This document shows, piece after piece, positions 53,713-63,499 of a stretch of DNA of 64,000 bases (position 1 is its first letter; the number at the start of each line of letters is the position of its first letter). Below the pieces are notes generated by a model that was not told where the DNA came from, made no database searches, and saw nothing but the letters and a program-made list of their open reading frames with translations. A program made the translations under genes and the position numbers. This DNA comes from Klebsiella sp. RHBSTW-00484 (GTDB lineage Bacteria > Pseudomonadota > Gammaproteobacteria > Enterobacterales > Enterobacteriaceae): the NCBI RefSeq assembly GCF_013705725.1, contig NZ_CP055481.1, positions 3,782,001 to 3,846,000 of the forward strand, written 5' to 3'.

Positions 53713-55829
53713 ATGTTCACCACCTGAGCGCGAGCTTTCTCTTGTTCAAAAACGGTTGCTTTCGGTTTATCCAGCGCCAGCTGTCCGTCCTGAATAACCA
53801 GAATCCGGTCAACAATATTAAGGACTGCGGCTTTATGGGTGGCGATAATCATCGTTCTCTCTCCGGCCCATTGCGCCAACTGTTCAACAAAGGCTTTTTC
53901 CGTGCGCTCATCGAAGAAAGAGGTCGGTTCATCTAGCAGGATGATATTTGGGTCACGCAGCAGGGTTCTTGCGAGCAGTAGTGACTGCCGCTGACCGCCG
54001 GAAAGCCCCAGCCCGCCCTCCATAATGACGTGTTCAAGACCAAGGGGCAGTTTGCGCACAAACTCCAGCGCACCGCACAAAGTCAACAGCGAGAAGATTT
54101 CATCATCGGTCGCCGCCGGGCGTCCGAGCATCAGGTTTTCACGCAGCGTGCCGTGGAACAGACGCGCTTCCTGAGTCAACAAGGTGGCGTTGCGGCGAAT
54201 ATCCGCAAGATCGATCTGCGGCAGGCTCAGGTCATCCAGGCGCAGCTCGCCGGAGGCCAGCTCGACGTTGCCCATCATCGCCTGTAACAAGGTTGATTTA
54301 CCGGCACCGATACGCCCGAGAATGGCGATTTTCTCTCCGGCTTTAATTGATAATTGGTTAATGCGCAGGGGGACAGTGGCGTCGTTAAGGCCATAGCGAA
54401 ATTCCGCCTGATGAAACTCATAGTTGCCATGCAGCACCGCACGATGAACGCGGGGTTCGTCCTGGCCGCCTTCCACCGGCAGCGCCATCAGATTGTCGAG
54501 ACTGGCTTTCGCTGTTTTCACCTGCTGCCAGCGGGCAAGCACGCCGCACAGCGCGGTCATCGGCGCCACCATGCGGGTCGATAACATCGATGCCGCCACC
54601 ATCGCCCCGGTGGTGATATCGCCGCTAATCACCAGCGGCGCACCGACCACCACCACCACGGCATAGAGCAGGTTTTGCACCGACATTCCCCAGCTCACCA
54701 GGCCATGGGTCAGCCTGCGCGTTTTGACACCGGACTCGGCGGTAATGGCGATATAGCTATTCCACTGATGCAAAAAGCGGCTTTCCGCCTGCATCATTTT
54801 GATGTCCTGCAGGCCCTGAATGCTTTCCACCAGAATAGCGTTGCGTAAGGTGTTTTCGTGTTGGTTTTTGTTCGCCAGCACCGCCAGCTTACGCTGCAAT
54901 AGCAGGCCCGGCAGGATCATCATGAGCGTTGCCACCGGGGCAATCCAGCTTAACCATGGCGAGACAATAAACAACACCACCTGGAAGAGTAAAAAGAACG
55001 GCAGGTCCGCCACGATAGTCATCATCGTTGAGGTCATCATTTCGCGCACCTGCTCCAGTTCGCGGATCTGTGAAATAAAGCTCCCTGTCGAGCGCGGCAC
55101 CGCGTTATTTTTCAGGCGTAGGGCGTGACCGAAAACCCGGTCCGATACGCGAATATCCCCACGTTTACCGAGCAGGTCCGTCACGTGCCCGCGCATGATC
55201 TTCAACGCAAAGGCAAATATCGCCGCCAGCACCACGCCGCTGAACAAGACATATAAGGTGGGATAAGATTGCGCCGGGATCACCCGGTCATAAACCTGCA
55301 TCGAAAAAAGAATGCCGCTCAGCGCAAGAACGTTAATGGCGAACGAAGCCAGCATCACGTGCATATAGGGGCGAATATCTTTCAGAACGATCTTGCGCAA
55401 CCAGTCCGGCTGGAAACGGGTCAAATAGCTTTCGCTGCGAATGTCCTTTTCCGGCGCCGACGGGCGAAAAGCAATAGTTTGTTCTATTTCCGGCAGCAGG
55501 GTTTCCAGCGGGCAATAGCTGAGCAGCGAAAGCTCTTTCACAAACCGCACTCCGACCGCATTGTTCACGTCGAAGCTTTCAATAACCGCAATCTGCCCAT
55601 CGCGAAGCTGAATGACCAGCGGCAGACGCCAGGCCGACATTCGCTGGTCGGTGGTGGATAAAAACTGGCAGTTTAGCCCGGCATGGCGCGCCAGATGCCG
55701 GAGCGCCTCCGGCAGGGTCTTCTGCGTTGCCCACTCGGCGGCGGCATGCAGCGTTCCGGGTGAAAAGCTTTGCCGGTAGTGGTTAGCGATAAAAGCGATG
55801 GCATTGGCCCAATCGAGCAAATGCGGCAC
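53709..55829 (-). CDS. Type I secretion ABC exporter (LapB-like), start region mutated
   Basis: The 706-residue exporter has an N-terminal C39-like domain without the catalytic Cys, a six-helix membrane domain (about 160-430) and an ATPase domain with Walker A LGRIGAGKSTLL, signature LSGGQRQSLLLARTLL and Walker B IILLDEPTSFFDE. It exports adhesins with C-terminal signals. The natural coupled ATG at 55856 overlaps the TolC-type gene stop, but a TAA at 55841-55839 stops that frame after MTTQN; the same frame reopens with a GTG at 55829, which has a poorly placed ribosome site. Expression may be low or absent. Confidence 0.88.
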   Translation of the reverse strand: MPHLLDWANAIAFIANHYRQSFSPGTLHAAAEWATQKTLPEALRHLARHAGLNCQFLSTTDQRMSAWRLPLVIQLRDGQIAVIESFDVNNAVGVRFVKELSLLSYCPLETLLPEIEQTIAFRPSAPEKDIRSESYLTRFQPDWLRKIVLKDIRPYMHVMLASFAINVLALSGILFSMQVYDRVIPAQSYPTLYVLFSGVVLAAIFAFALKIMRGHVTDLLGKRGDIRVSDRVFGHALRLKNNAVPRSTGSFISQIRELEQVREMMTSTMMTIVADLPFFLLFQVVLFIVSPWLSWIAPVATLMMILPGLLLQRKLAVLANKNQHENTLRNAILVESIQGLQDIKMMQAESRFLHQWNSYIAITAESGVKTRRLTHGLVSWGMSVQNLLYAVVVVVGAPLVISGDITTGAMVAASMLSTRMVAPMTALCGVLARWQQVKTAKASLDNLMALPVEGGQDEPRVHRAVLHGNYEFHQAEFRYGLNDATVPLRINQLSIKAGEKIAILGRIGAGKSTLLQAMMGNVELASGELRLDDLSLPQIDLADIRRNATLLTQEARLFHGTLRENLMLGRPAATDDEIFSLLTLCGALEFVRKLPLGLEHVIMEGGLGLSGGQRQSLLLARTLLRDPNIILLDEPTSFFDERTEKAFVEQLAQWAGERTMIIATHKAAVLNIVDRILVIQDGQLALDKPKATVFEQEKARAQVVNI

Positions 55830-55852
55830 CCCTTCGCGTTAATTTTGAGTGG

Positions 55853-57289
55853 TCATGGGCGGATCTCCACGCCCTGGATATTTTGATTTTCCAGCGCGAA
55901 CACCGTGCGCATCTTGCCGGTACTAAACAGGCAGTCCAGTTCAAGGGAGCGCAGTTGCGATTCCGTCAGGACCTGGCTAAACCTGGCCTGGTAAATTTCC
56001 TGATCGACGTTGAGCAGATCCAGCAGCGGGCGCGAACCCAACTGGAGATATTGATCCTGGTACAGCGCCCGGGTTTGCTCCCCTAGCTGCTGCTGGCGTT
56101 TCTGAATACCCAGCGATTGAGCAAGGTTAACGGCTTCATCGCGAGAGGCGTTCAGTTTCTGGCTGGCGTCCAGTTGCGCAGTTCTAATCGCCGCATTAGC
56201 CGCCGCCAGGCCTTGCTGGGCAGCGTCGCGGGAGGCGGTCATCGCCCCGCCCTGATAGATAGGCATCTGGACCTTAACCCAGGCGGAATATTGCGTTTTA
56301 TTGAGCGCCGCGCTGTTAGCGTAATTGTCGTTGAGGTAGTGCGTGACCTCAGGTTCAAGGGAGATGGTCGGCAGCATTTGCGCGTTGGCGTTATCCAACT
56401 GCGCCTGAGCCTGGCCTGCCTGAGCCAGCGCGGCTAATACTGCGGGAACAGATCGATAATCAATTTTGGATACCGCACAAGCGGCATCCATCCCCGGAGG
56501 CACCTCATCCGTTACCGTGGCGATCCCGCCGATGCCGATATAGGTCGCTAGCGTGGCTTTCCAGCGTTCGAGTGCCGCCTTATATTGCAAGAGCGTGGAT
56601 TGCGCCCCTTCCACGCGGGTATCAGTTTGCACAACATCCGATAACGATGACGCGCCCGCATCGTTGCGCTGACGAATAAGGTCGCCAATCTGTTTAAGCG
56701 AATCGACCTGCGCTTTGGCGATATCAACCAGCTTTTGGTAGCCCTGCACCTGCACCACCGCCCCGGCGGTATCATGAGCGACCTGATCGATATTCAGCAT
56801 GACGGTGGCCTGCTGCTGGGCCACGCCGGAGTCCGCGGCTCTGACCGAACTGGAAACTTTGCCGAAGTCGTAGAGCATTTGCGATACCGAGACCACCAGT
56901 GATGGTGTATATCCGGCATCAGAATAAGAGTTTGTATAACCATTATTCATACCCGCACTAATTTGCGGGTAATATTTGGCTTTCGCCACATCTACTTTTT
57001 GCGCCATTTCCTGGAGCTTGCTCACTTCCTGAGTAATAGATGGATGCCAGTTGACCGCATTTTTCACTGCTTTTTTAATATCAAGCGGGCCGGACATTCG
57101 GGTTTGGTTATTAATAATCTCTTCATTGTACCCCGCTATCTGCTGGCTATCGGTTAAGCGCTGGCTACTAATATCATTTGGCATTAAATATGAGCTTTCT
57201 GCATTCACCACAAATGCAGGGTTGAGTGAAATAAATAAGGCGGTATAGCCGCAGGTTATGACAATCCCTTTTTGTTTAAATAGGCGCAT
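55853..57289 (-). CDS. TolC-family outer-membrane channel of type I secretion
   Basis: The 478-residue protein has a signal peptide (about 1-30) and two repeats of the TolC efflux fold with long helices (ISAGMNNGYTNSYSDAG, AAQQGLAAANAAIRTAQLDASQ, LLDLLNVDQEIYQARFSQVLTESQLRSLELDCLF). It is LapE/AggA-like and forms the outer-membrane exit. It lies 168 bases after the adhesin gene and directly before the ABC gene. AAGGGT precedes the ATG at 57289. Confidence 0.92.
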   Translation of the reverse strand: MRLFKQKGIVITCGYTALFISLNPAFVVNAESSYLMPNDISSQRLTDSQQIAGYNEEIINNQTRMSGPLDIKKAVKNAVNWHPSITQEVSKLQEMAQKVDVAKAKYYPQISAGMNNGYTNSYSDAGYTPSLVVSVSQMLYDFGKVSSSVRAADSGVAQQQATVMLNIDQVAHDTAGAVVQVQGYQKLVDIAKAQVDSLKQIGDLIRQRNDAGASSLSDVVQTDTRVEGAQSTLLQYKAALERWKATLATYIGIGGIATVTDEVPPGMDAACAVSKIDYRSVPAVLAALAQAGQAQAQLDNANAQMLPTISLEPEVTHYLNDNYANSAALNKTQYSAWVKVQMPIYQGGAMTASRDAAQQGLAAANAAIRTAQLDASQKLNASRDEAVNLAQSLGIQKRQQQLGEQTRALYQDQYLQLGSRPLLDLLNVDQEIYQARFSQVLTESQLRSLELDCLFSTGKMRTVFALENQNIQGVEIRP

Positions 57290-57422
57290 CAAATTTACCC
57301 TTCAGAAAGCACGCACTGAAAAAACGGATATCATGATTTCCGCATCATTGTTTTTATTTAATAGTAGTCTGCTATTTCCCCGTTCACTGCCCGAATTCAT
57401 TCCTCCGCAATAAAATAACCTC

Positions 57423-57444
57423 GACAGCACTTCCCTGTGCTGTC
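57423..57444 (-). terminator. Hairpin after the adhesin gene, possible attenuator
   Basis: On the minus strand GACAGCAC pairs with GTGCTGTC around AGGGAA, followed by GAGGTTATTTT. It lies 16 bases past the adhesin stop and could lower exporter expression relative to adhesin. Confidence 0.55.
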
Positions 57445-57460
57445 ATCGGTGTAACACGCC

Positions 57461-60400
57461 TTAGTTGGAGTTATTGGTATCAAGCAGCTCGTTGAGCGTA
57501 TTGATATGTACTCCTTCCAGCGTAATTAAGGTTGTTGATTGATGGTTGCCTGCCCCACCGTCGCGGTCGATTGATACCACCGTATTACTGCCGACGTAGC
57601 TCAGAGTGACATAGTTGCCCAGGCTACTGCTGTTTCCATCCCAGCCGACCAGCAGCGCCGATACATCTATGTGGTCCCCTTGCGCCACCGAGAAGTCCTT
57701 CCAGGTATCGCTGCCGTTGCCGCCGGTATGGTCATCAGCCAACAGGTTGTAAACCACCGTATCGGCCCCGACACCCATGGTGAAGGTATCGTTATAAGCG
57801 GTACTGTGGATATCATCACCGTTCACGCTGCCGCCAATCTGCGGATGCAGATCGATGGTCAGGTGTCCGGTAGACGCCGGGCTGCCATTATCGTTCAGGG
57901 TATAGTTGAAGATCTCCTTACTGGTCATGGTTGATACATCAACATTTGCTTTCAGTGCATAGGTATATGCGCCGGAGCCAGTTATCGTCAGTACGCCATA
58001 CTGACCCGTCACTTGTACGTTACTAACTGTCGCTCCACTACCATTGGTGATAGTGCCGTCATTGTGGAAGGTCCAGGAATCGGCATTACCCAAACCGTTC
58101 TTGCCGGAAATAGTAAATCCACTATGGTAAGCACCGTAGGTATCATCGACTCCGCCGGATCCCGAACCGTTCAGGATATTCCCCGTCACCGACTGCGCGA
58201 CGGTGTAGTGCGTTGCGGTATCGAGCAGGCTTCCGTTCACCGTGGCTGATGAGCTATAGGTCACATTCAGCGTCGATGTCAGATTGTGCGAAACCGTCAG
58301 CGTGTAGTTACCCTCAGCCAGATGCAGCCCGGAGAAGGTAACAGTGTCGTTATCACTCCCGCTGCTTGCCAGCGCACCTGTCAGCGACTGCGAGTAGTTC
58401 TGAGTCTGTACCACCACCGTAGTCGTTGAACCATCACTATTAGTCACAATCTGCGATATCGTTATCGTCCCTGTTAGTGATGCATTCAGTCCCAACCCAG
58501 TGATCGGAACCCGGCTGGTCCCCGCCAGACTCAGCGTCACTGCCGGGTTATCCAGTTCGTGATCCGCGGCAACGGTAAAGTTCATCGTTCTGGTGACGCC
58601 ATTAACCGACTGCCCCCCATTCACCTGGGTCGCCGCCACGCTGAGACTTGTCGCGACATACGGTGTTATCACCGCTGCTGCCAGTGCCGTAGCCACGTTC
58701 ATCGATACCTGGTCATCCACCGCCTGCGAAGGTGCGCCGTTGATATCAATCGTCAACGTAGTGCTCGCCGTATGGCCCAGGCTATCGGAAATCGTGTAGG
58801 TAAAGACATCCGATTTACCTGCACCGTTGAGGCCTCCATTCGGTTGGTAGGTATAGCTACCGTCGCTATGGATGGTCAACGACCCCCAGGCACCCGCTAT
58901 CGTCGTTCCGCTGCTGCTGACCGACACCGGTTCGGATCCGTTAACCGAGGTAGCCGTTACGCTCGCCACCTTGATATTCACCCCGGTATCCGCAACATCA
59001 CCACCAACGTCGCTTTGCAGTACGTTACCCGCAAGGCTATCCGTGTGATAACCCTGAGAGTCCGTGACCGATACGTCGACATAGGTCCCCAGGTTCAGAT
59101 CCAGCAATGCCTTCAGAATCCCTGTCGCTGATGGTGAAGAGACAATTGCCGTGTAGGAGCCTGAAGGCAACATGGAAGACCAGCCACCTCCGCTATAGAC
59201 CAGGCTAAGACCACTCACATTAATGCTGACCGCATTCGACAGCACTTCGACAACCTGCCCTGTTGCCTTATCGACGATGGAGAGATCCGCCGTAAAGGAC
59301 GAGGCGCCACCCAGCAGGCTCAGGATCGTCGCCAGACTGAGACCGGTACCTCCCGAAACAGCAAGTTGCACTTTTTCGCTCGAACCAGCGGCTACATTAA
59401 AATCAAAAGTGTTACCGTTAAGCAGGCCAACATCGACAGAACCCAGCAGCGAAACCCCGACAAGCTGTCCGATAGCACCGTTTTCTCCATTAAGAGTGTC
59501 GTAAATCGAGGTCACATCCGTATCCTGCGTATCCGGGTTGGCCTGCGCCGGCTCGATGTTTCCTCCGATATTTATCGTCAGATTAGTCGTCGATGTATTA
59601 CCTCCGGCATCGGTAATGGTGTAGCTAAAGACATCCGATTTACCGATAGCGGCCCCGCCTTTGGTCAACTGGTAGCTATAGCTGCCATCAGCGTGAATCG
59701 TCAGCACGCCGTAAGCGCCTGCCACATTCACACCACCGCTGGTGACCGTCACGGCAGTTGACCCCTGAACTGAATCAGAGACCGCACTTGTGACCGTGAT
59801 TCCGCTGCCGCTGTCCGCCATATCCCCGCTGGCTGTGGTATCCAATACGTTTCCTGCAATAGCCCCAACGCTGTAGCCTACGGAGTCCGTCACATCAACA
59901 TTGACGAAGGTTGCCACCTGAGCCGCGGCCAGCGCGTTTATCAGCGATACCAGGGTGCCGGTACTATTCGGCGAAGAGATGACCATGGTGTAATCGCCCG
60001 CCGGCAGGTTCGCGAAGGACGCCGTGCCGCTATAGGTGAGCCCACCAAGCAGGCTCGCCGAGATAGACACGCTATTTGCCGCAATCGCTACCACTTCACC
60101 GGTAGCGGTATTAACAACCGAGAGATCGGCGTTCAGCGTGTTTCCGGCCCCCAGCAGGTTGACGATCGAGGTCAGTAATCCGCTAGCCGTCAGCAGCGAG
60201 TTGCCGTTCACCGATACCGTCATATCTTCGACGGTTCCAGAGCCGACGCTGAAGCGGAAGTCACTACCCGACAGCAGTGAGACATTCACGGAGCTGAGTA
60301 ACGTCACGCCAACCAGTTGGCCGCTGGTGCCGCTGTAACTGTTCAGGTTACCTTCCAGTGCCACAACGTCCGGGCTGTTGCTATCCGGGATAGCCTCGAC

Positions 60401-61201
60401 ATCGCTGTCGGAGTCACTGTCAGAGTCCGAATCGCTGTCGGAGTCCGAATCACTATCAGAATCGGAGTCGCTGTCTGAATCCGAGTCGCTGTCAGAGTCC
60501 GAATCACTGTCGGAATCCGAGTCGCTGTCGGAATCAGAATCGCTGTCGCTATCCGAGTCGCTGTCAGAATCCGCATCGCTGTCAGAGTCCGAATCACTGT
60601 CAGAGTCCGCATCGCTGTCCGAGTCGGAGTCACTGTCAGAATCAGAGTCGCTGTCAGAGTCCGAGTCGCTGTCAGAGTCCGAGTCGCTGTCAGAGTCCGC
60701 ATCGCTGTCCGAATCCGAATCGCTGTCGGAGTCGGAATCGCTGTCTGAATCCGAGTCACTGTCTGAATCCGAGTCGCTGTCAGAGTCAGAATCACTGTCA
60801 GAGTCAGAATCGCTGTCCGAATCCGAATCGCTGTCGGAGTCCGAGTCGCTGTCCGAATCCGAATCGCTGTCGGAGTCCGAGTCGCTGTCCGAATCAGAAT
60901 CGCTATCGGAGTCCGAATCGCTGTCAGAATCCGAATCGCTGTCAGAATCCGAGTCACTGTCGGAATCCGAATCGCTGTCAGAGTCGGAATCACTGTCAGA
61001 GTCCGAATCACTGTCCGAATCCGAGTCGCTGTCAGAGTCCGAATCGCTGTCTGAATCCGAGTCGCTGTCAGAGTCCGCATCGCTGTCAGAGTCGGAATCA
61101 CTGTCCGAATCCGAGTCACTGTCAGAGTCAGAATCGCTGTCTGAATCCGAATCGCTGTCGCTATCCGAGTCACTGTCAGAATCCGAGTCGCTGTCGGAAT
61201 C
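57461..61201 (-). pseudogene. Giant type I secreted adhesin with SD repeats, 5' end cut off by an IS2-like element
   Basis: The frame is open for 1246 codons from the IS border. First come about 267 residues of Ser-Asp repeat (61201-60401), then two tandem units of about 280 residues, each with a BapA-like segment ([17 protein letters not shown] / [17 protein letters not shown]) and a VCBS/Ig-like repeat ([27 protein letters not shown]), then further Ig-like domains, and an RTX-like end ([43 protein letters not shown]) typical of type I secretion targets. The N-terminus is missing: the IS2-like element at 61202 ends the frame. The gene would have headed the exporter series. Possible internal starts such as the GTG at 60364 are unlikely to give a working protein. 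Confidence 0.85.
60401..61201 (-). repeat. Ser-Asp repeat DNA, 18-bp unit GAYTCNGAYTCNGAYAGY
   Basis: About 800 bp encode (Asp-Ser)n on the minus strand. Most of it is a tandem 18-bp unit that follows GAYTCNGAYTCNGAYAGY, with some units shortened to 12 bp and some Ser codons changed to Ala. On the plus strand the same DNA reads as an artefact Ser-Glu/Leu frame. Confidence 0.95.
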
Positions 61202-61292
61202 TAGACTGGCCCCCTGAATCTCCAGACAGTTGGTATCACTTAAGTTAGTGATAGTCTTAATACTAGTTTTTAGACTAGTCGTTGGAGTCCGA

Positions 61293-61658
61293 ATGATTGA
61301 TGTTTTAGGTCCAGAGAAGCGCAGACGGCGAAGTGTTCAGGAAAAAATCGCCATTGTTCAGCAGAGTTTTGAGCCCGGAATGACCGTGTCGCTGGTCGCC
61401 CGTCAGCATGGCGTTGCTGCCAGTCAGCTGTTCCTGTGGCGTAAGCAGTATCAGGAAGGCAGCCTTACAGCCGTTGCCGCAGGAGAACAGGTTGTGCCCG
61501 CGTCGGAGCTGGCATCTGCGATGAAGCAAATTAAAGAGCTGCAGCGCCTGTTGGGCAAGAAAACCATGGAAAACGAGCTGCTAAAAGAAGCCGTTGAATA
61601 TGGCCGACAAAAAAAGTGGATAGCGCACGTGCCCTTGTTGCCGGAGGATGGCGAATAA
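61293..61658 (+). CDS. IS2-like transposase OrfA
   Basis: The 121-residue protein starts [29 protein letters not shown], as IS2 OrfA does, with a helix-turn-helix ([24 protein letters not shown]) and a coiled-coil C-terminus. A run of seven A before G (61609-61616) lies in its overlap with orfB and allows the frameshift to OrfAB. Confidence 0.95.
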   Translation: MIDVLGPEKRRRRSVQEKIAIVQQSFEPGMTVSLVARQHGVAASQLFLWRKQYQEGSLTAVAAGEQVVPASELASAMKQIKELQRLLGKKTMENELLKEAVEYGRQKKWIAHVPLLPEDGE

Positions 61659-62521
61659 GCCTTGTCAGTCGTTGCCTCCGGGTCTCACGTGCGCAACTGC
61701 ATGCCATGGCCCGTCGGTCGAAGGACTGGCAGGATCGTCGGTGCAAGCGCAAGCCTGATGATACTGACGCGCTGGCCCGTATCCATACCGTTATCGGCGA
61801 TCTGCCCACCTATGGTTATCGTCGGGTATGGGCACTGCTGCGCAGACAATCAGAAACTGACGACATGGCGGTGATCAATGCCAAACGCGTATACCGCATC
61901 ATGCGTCAGAATGCGCTGCTGCTTGAGCGTAAACCGGAAATACCGCCATCGAAGCGGGCGCATACAGGGAAAGTGGCCGTTGGAGAAAGTAACCAGCGGT
62001 GGTGCTCTGACGGCTTCGAGTTCAGCTGTGATAACGGTGAAAAACTGCGGGTCACGTTCGCTCTGGACTGTTGCGATCGCGAGGCACTTTACTGGGCGGC
62101 CAGTAACGGTGGATATGACAGTGAAACCGTGCAGGACGTCATGCTGGGTGCCGTGGAGCGTCGCTTCGGTAACAGCCTGCCGACATCCCCAGTTGAGTGG
62201 CTGACAGACAACGGTTCAGCCTACCGTTCTTATCAGACGCGTCAGTTCGCCAGAATGGTAGGACTGGAGCCTAAACATACGGCGGTACGTAGCCCGGAAA
62301 GCAACGGGATGGCAGAGAGCTTCGTGAAAACGATGAAGCGCGATTACATCAGCATCATGCCGAAACCCGACGGGTTAACAGCGGTAAAGAACCTTGCGGA
62401 GGCCTTCGAACATTACAACGAATGGCATCCGCATAGTGCACTGGGGTATCGTTCGCCACGGGAATATCTGCGGCGACGAACCAGTCATGGGTTAAGTGAT
62501 AAAAAGTGTATGGAAATATAG
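61616..62521 (+). CDS. IS2-like transposase OrfB
   Basis: The 301-residue DDE integrase carries Asp in [10 protein letters not shown], Asp in WLTDNGSAY and Glu in [11 protein letters not shown], ending [10 protein letters not shown] as in IS2. It is intact. It is translated as an OrfAB fusion after frameshifting. Confidence 0.95.
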   Translation: MDSARALVAGGWRISLVSRCLRVSRAQLHAMARRSKDWQDRRCKRKPDDTDALARIHTVIGDLPTYGYRRVWALLRRQSETDDMAVINAKRVYRIMRQNALLLERKPEIPPSKRAHTGKVAVGESNQRWCSDGFEFSCDNGEKLRVTFALDCCDREALYWAASNGGYDSETVQDVMLGAVERRFGNSLPTSPVEWLTDNGSAYRSYQTRQFARMVGLEPKHTAVRSPESNGMAESFVKTMKRDYISIMPKPDGLTAVKNLAEAFEHYNEWHPHSALGYRSPREYLRRRTSHGLSDKKCMEI

Positions 62522-62532
62522 GGGCCAATCCA

Positions 62533-63246
62533 TCGTCGGGTATGGGCACTGCTGCGCAGACAATCAGAAACTGACGACATGGCGGTGATCAATGCCAAAC
62601 GCGTATACCGCATCATGCGTCAGAATGCGCTGCTGCTTGAGCGTAAACCGGAAATACCGCCATCGAAGCGGGCGCATACAGGGAAAGTGGCCGTTGGAGA
62701 AAGTAACCAGCGGTGGTGCTCTGACGGCTTCGAGTTCAGCTGTGATAACGGTGAAAAACTGCGGGTCACGTTCGCTCTGGACTGTTGCGATCGCGAGGCA
62801 CTTTACTGGGCGGCCAGTAACGGTGGATATGACAGTGAAACCGTGCAGGACGTCATGCTGGGTGCCGTGGAGCGTCGCTTCGGTAACAGCCTGCCGACAT
62901 CCCCAGTTGAGTGGCTGACAGACAACGGTTCAGCCTACCGTTCTTATCAGACGCGTCAGTTCGCCAGAATGGTAGGACTGGAGCCTAAACATACGGCGGT
63001 ACGTAGCCCGGAAAGCAACGGGATGGCAGAGAGCTTCGTGAAAACGATGAAGCGCGATTACATCAGCATCATGCCGAAACCCGACGGGTTAACAGCGGTA
63101 AAGAACCTTGCGGAGGCCTTCGAACATTACAACGAATGGCATCCGCATAGTGCACTGGGGTATCGTTCGCCACGGGAATATCTGCGGCGACGAACCAGTC
63201 ATGGGTTAAGTGATAAAAAGTGTATGGAAATATAGGGGCCAATCCA
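62533..63246 (+). mobile_element. Truncated second copy of the IS2-like element (714 bp)
   Basis: This stretch repeats 61819-62532 head to tail, with the same length of 714 bp and an identical predicted OrfB segment of 218 residues (62579-63235). It lacks orfA and the left end. The junction shares a few bases of homology (ATCGTCGGG). It may be a real tandem duplication or an assembly artefact. Confidence 0.9.
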
Positions 63247-63499
63247 CAGAGTCAGAATCACTATCCGAATCCGAGTCGCTGTCGGAATCCGAATCGCTGT
63301 CAGAATCGGAATCGCTATCGGAATCGGAATCGCTGTCGGAATCTGAGTCGCTGTCGGAATCTGAGTCGCTGTCGGAATCCGAGTCGCTGTCGGAATCCGA
63401 GTCGCTGTCCGAATCACTGTCTGAATCGGAGTCACTGTCAGAGTCGGAATCGCTGTCACTATCCGAGTCGCTGTCAGAGTCGGAATCGCTGTCGCTATC
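63247..63499 (-). pseudogene. Isolated segment of SD-repeat adhesin DNA
   Basis: A 253-bp island of the same 18-bp SD repeat lies between the right end of the truncated IS2-like copy and the right end of an inverted copy. The minus-strand frame reads (Asp-Ser)n and runs into the IS end as [15 protein letters not shown] before a stop. It is a fragment of the interrupted adhesin gene. Confidence 0.85.

Larger units (their letters stand above)
61202..62532 (+). mobile_element. IS2-like insertion sequence (IS3 family), 1331 bp
   Basis: The left end TAGACTGGCCCCCTGAATC and the right end ...ATATAGGGGCCAATCCA are those of IS2-like elements, and the length is the 1331 bp of IS2. It contains orfA and orfB. 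The left flank is SD-repeat DNA; the right flank is not SD DNA but a second partial copy of the element, so a 5-bp target duplication cannot be seen. Confidence 0.92.

Noticed and set aside
60401..61201. SD-repeat DNA as a CRISPR or satellite
   Set aside because: The 18-bp unit keeps codon phase over its whole length and joins in frame to adhesin domains, so it is coding.
60378..61217. Long plus-strand open frame of Ser-Glu-Ser-Leu repeats
   Set aside because: It is the antisense reading of the minus-strand Ser-Asp repeat. The 18-bp unit keeps several frames open. The minus frame continues into the adhesin domains.
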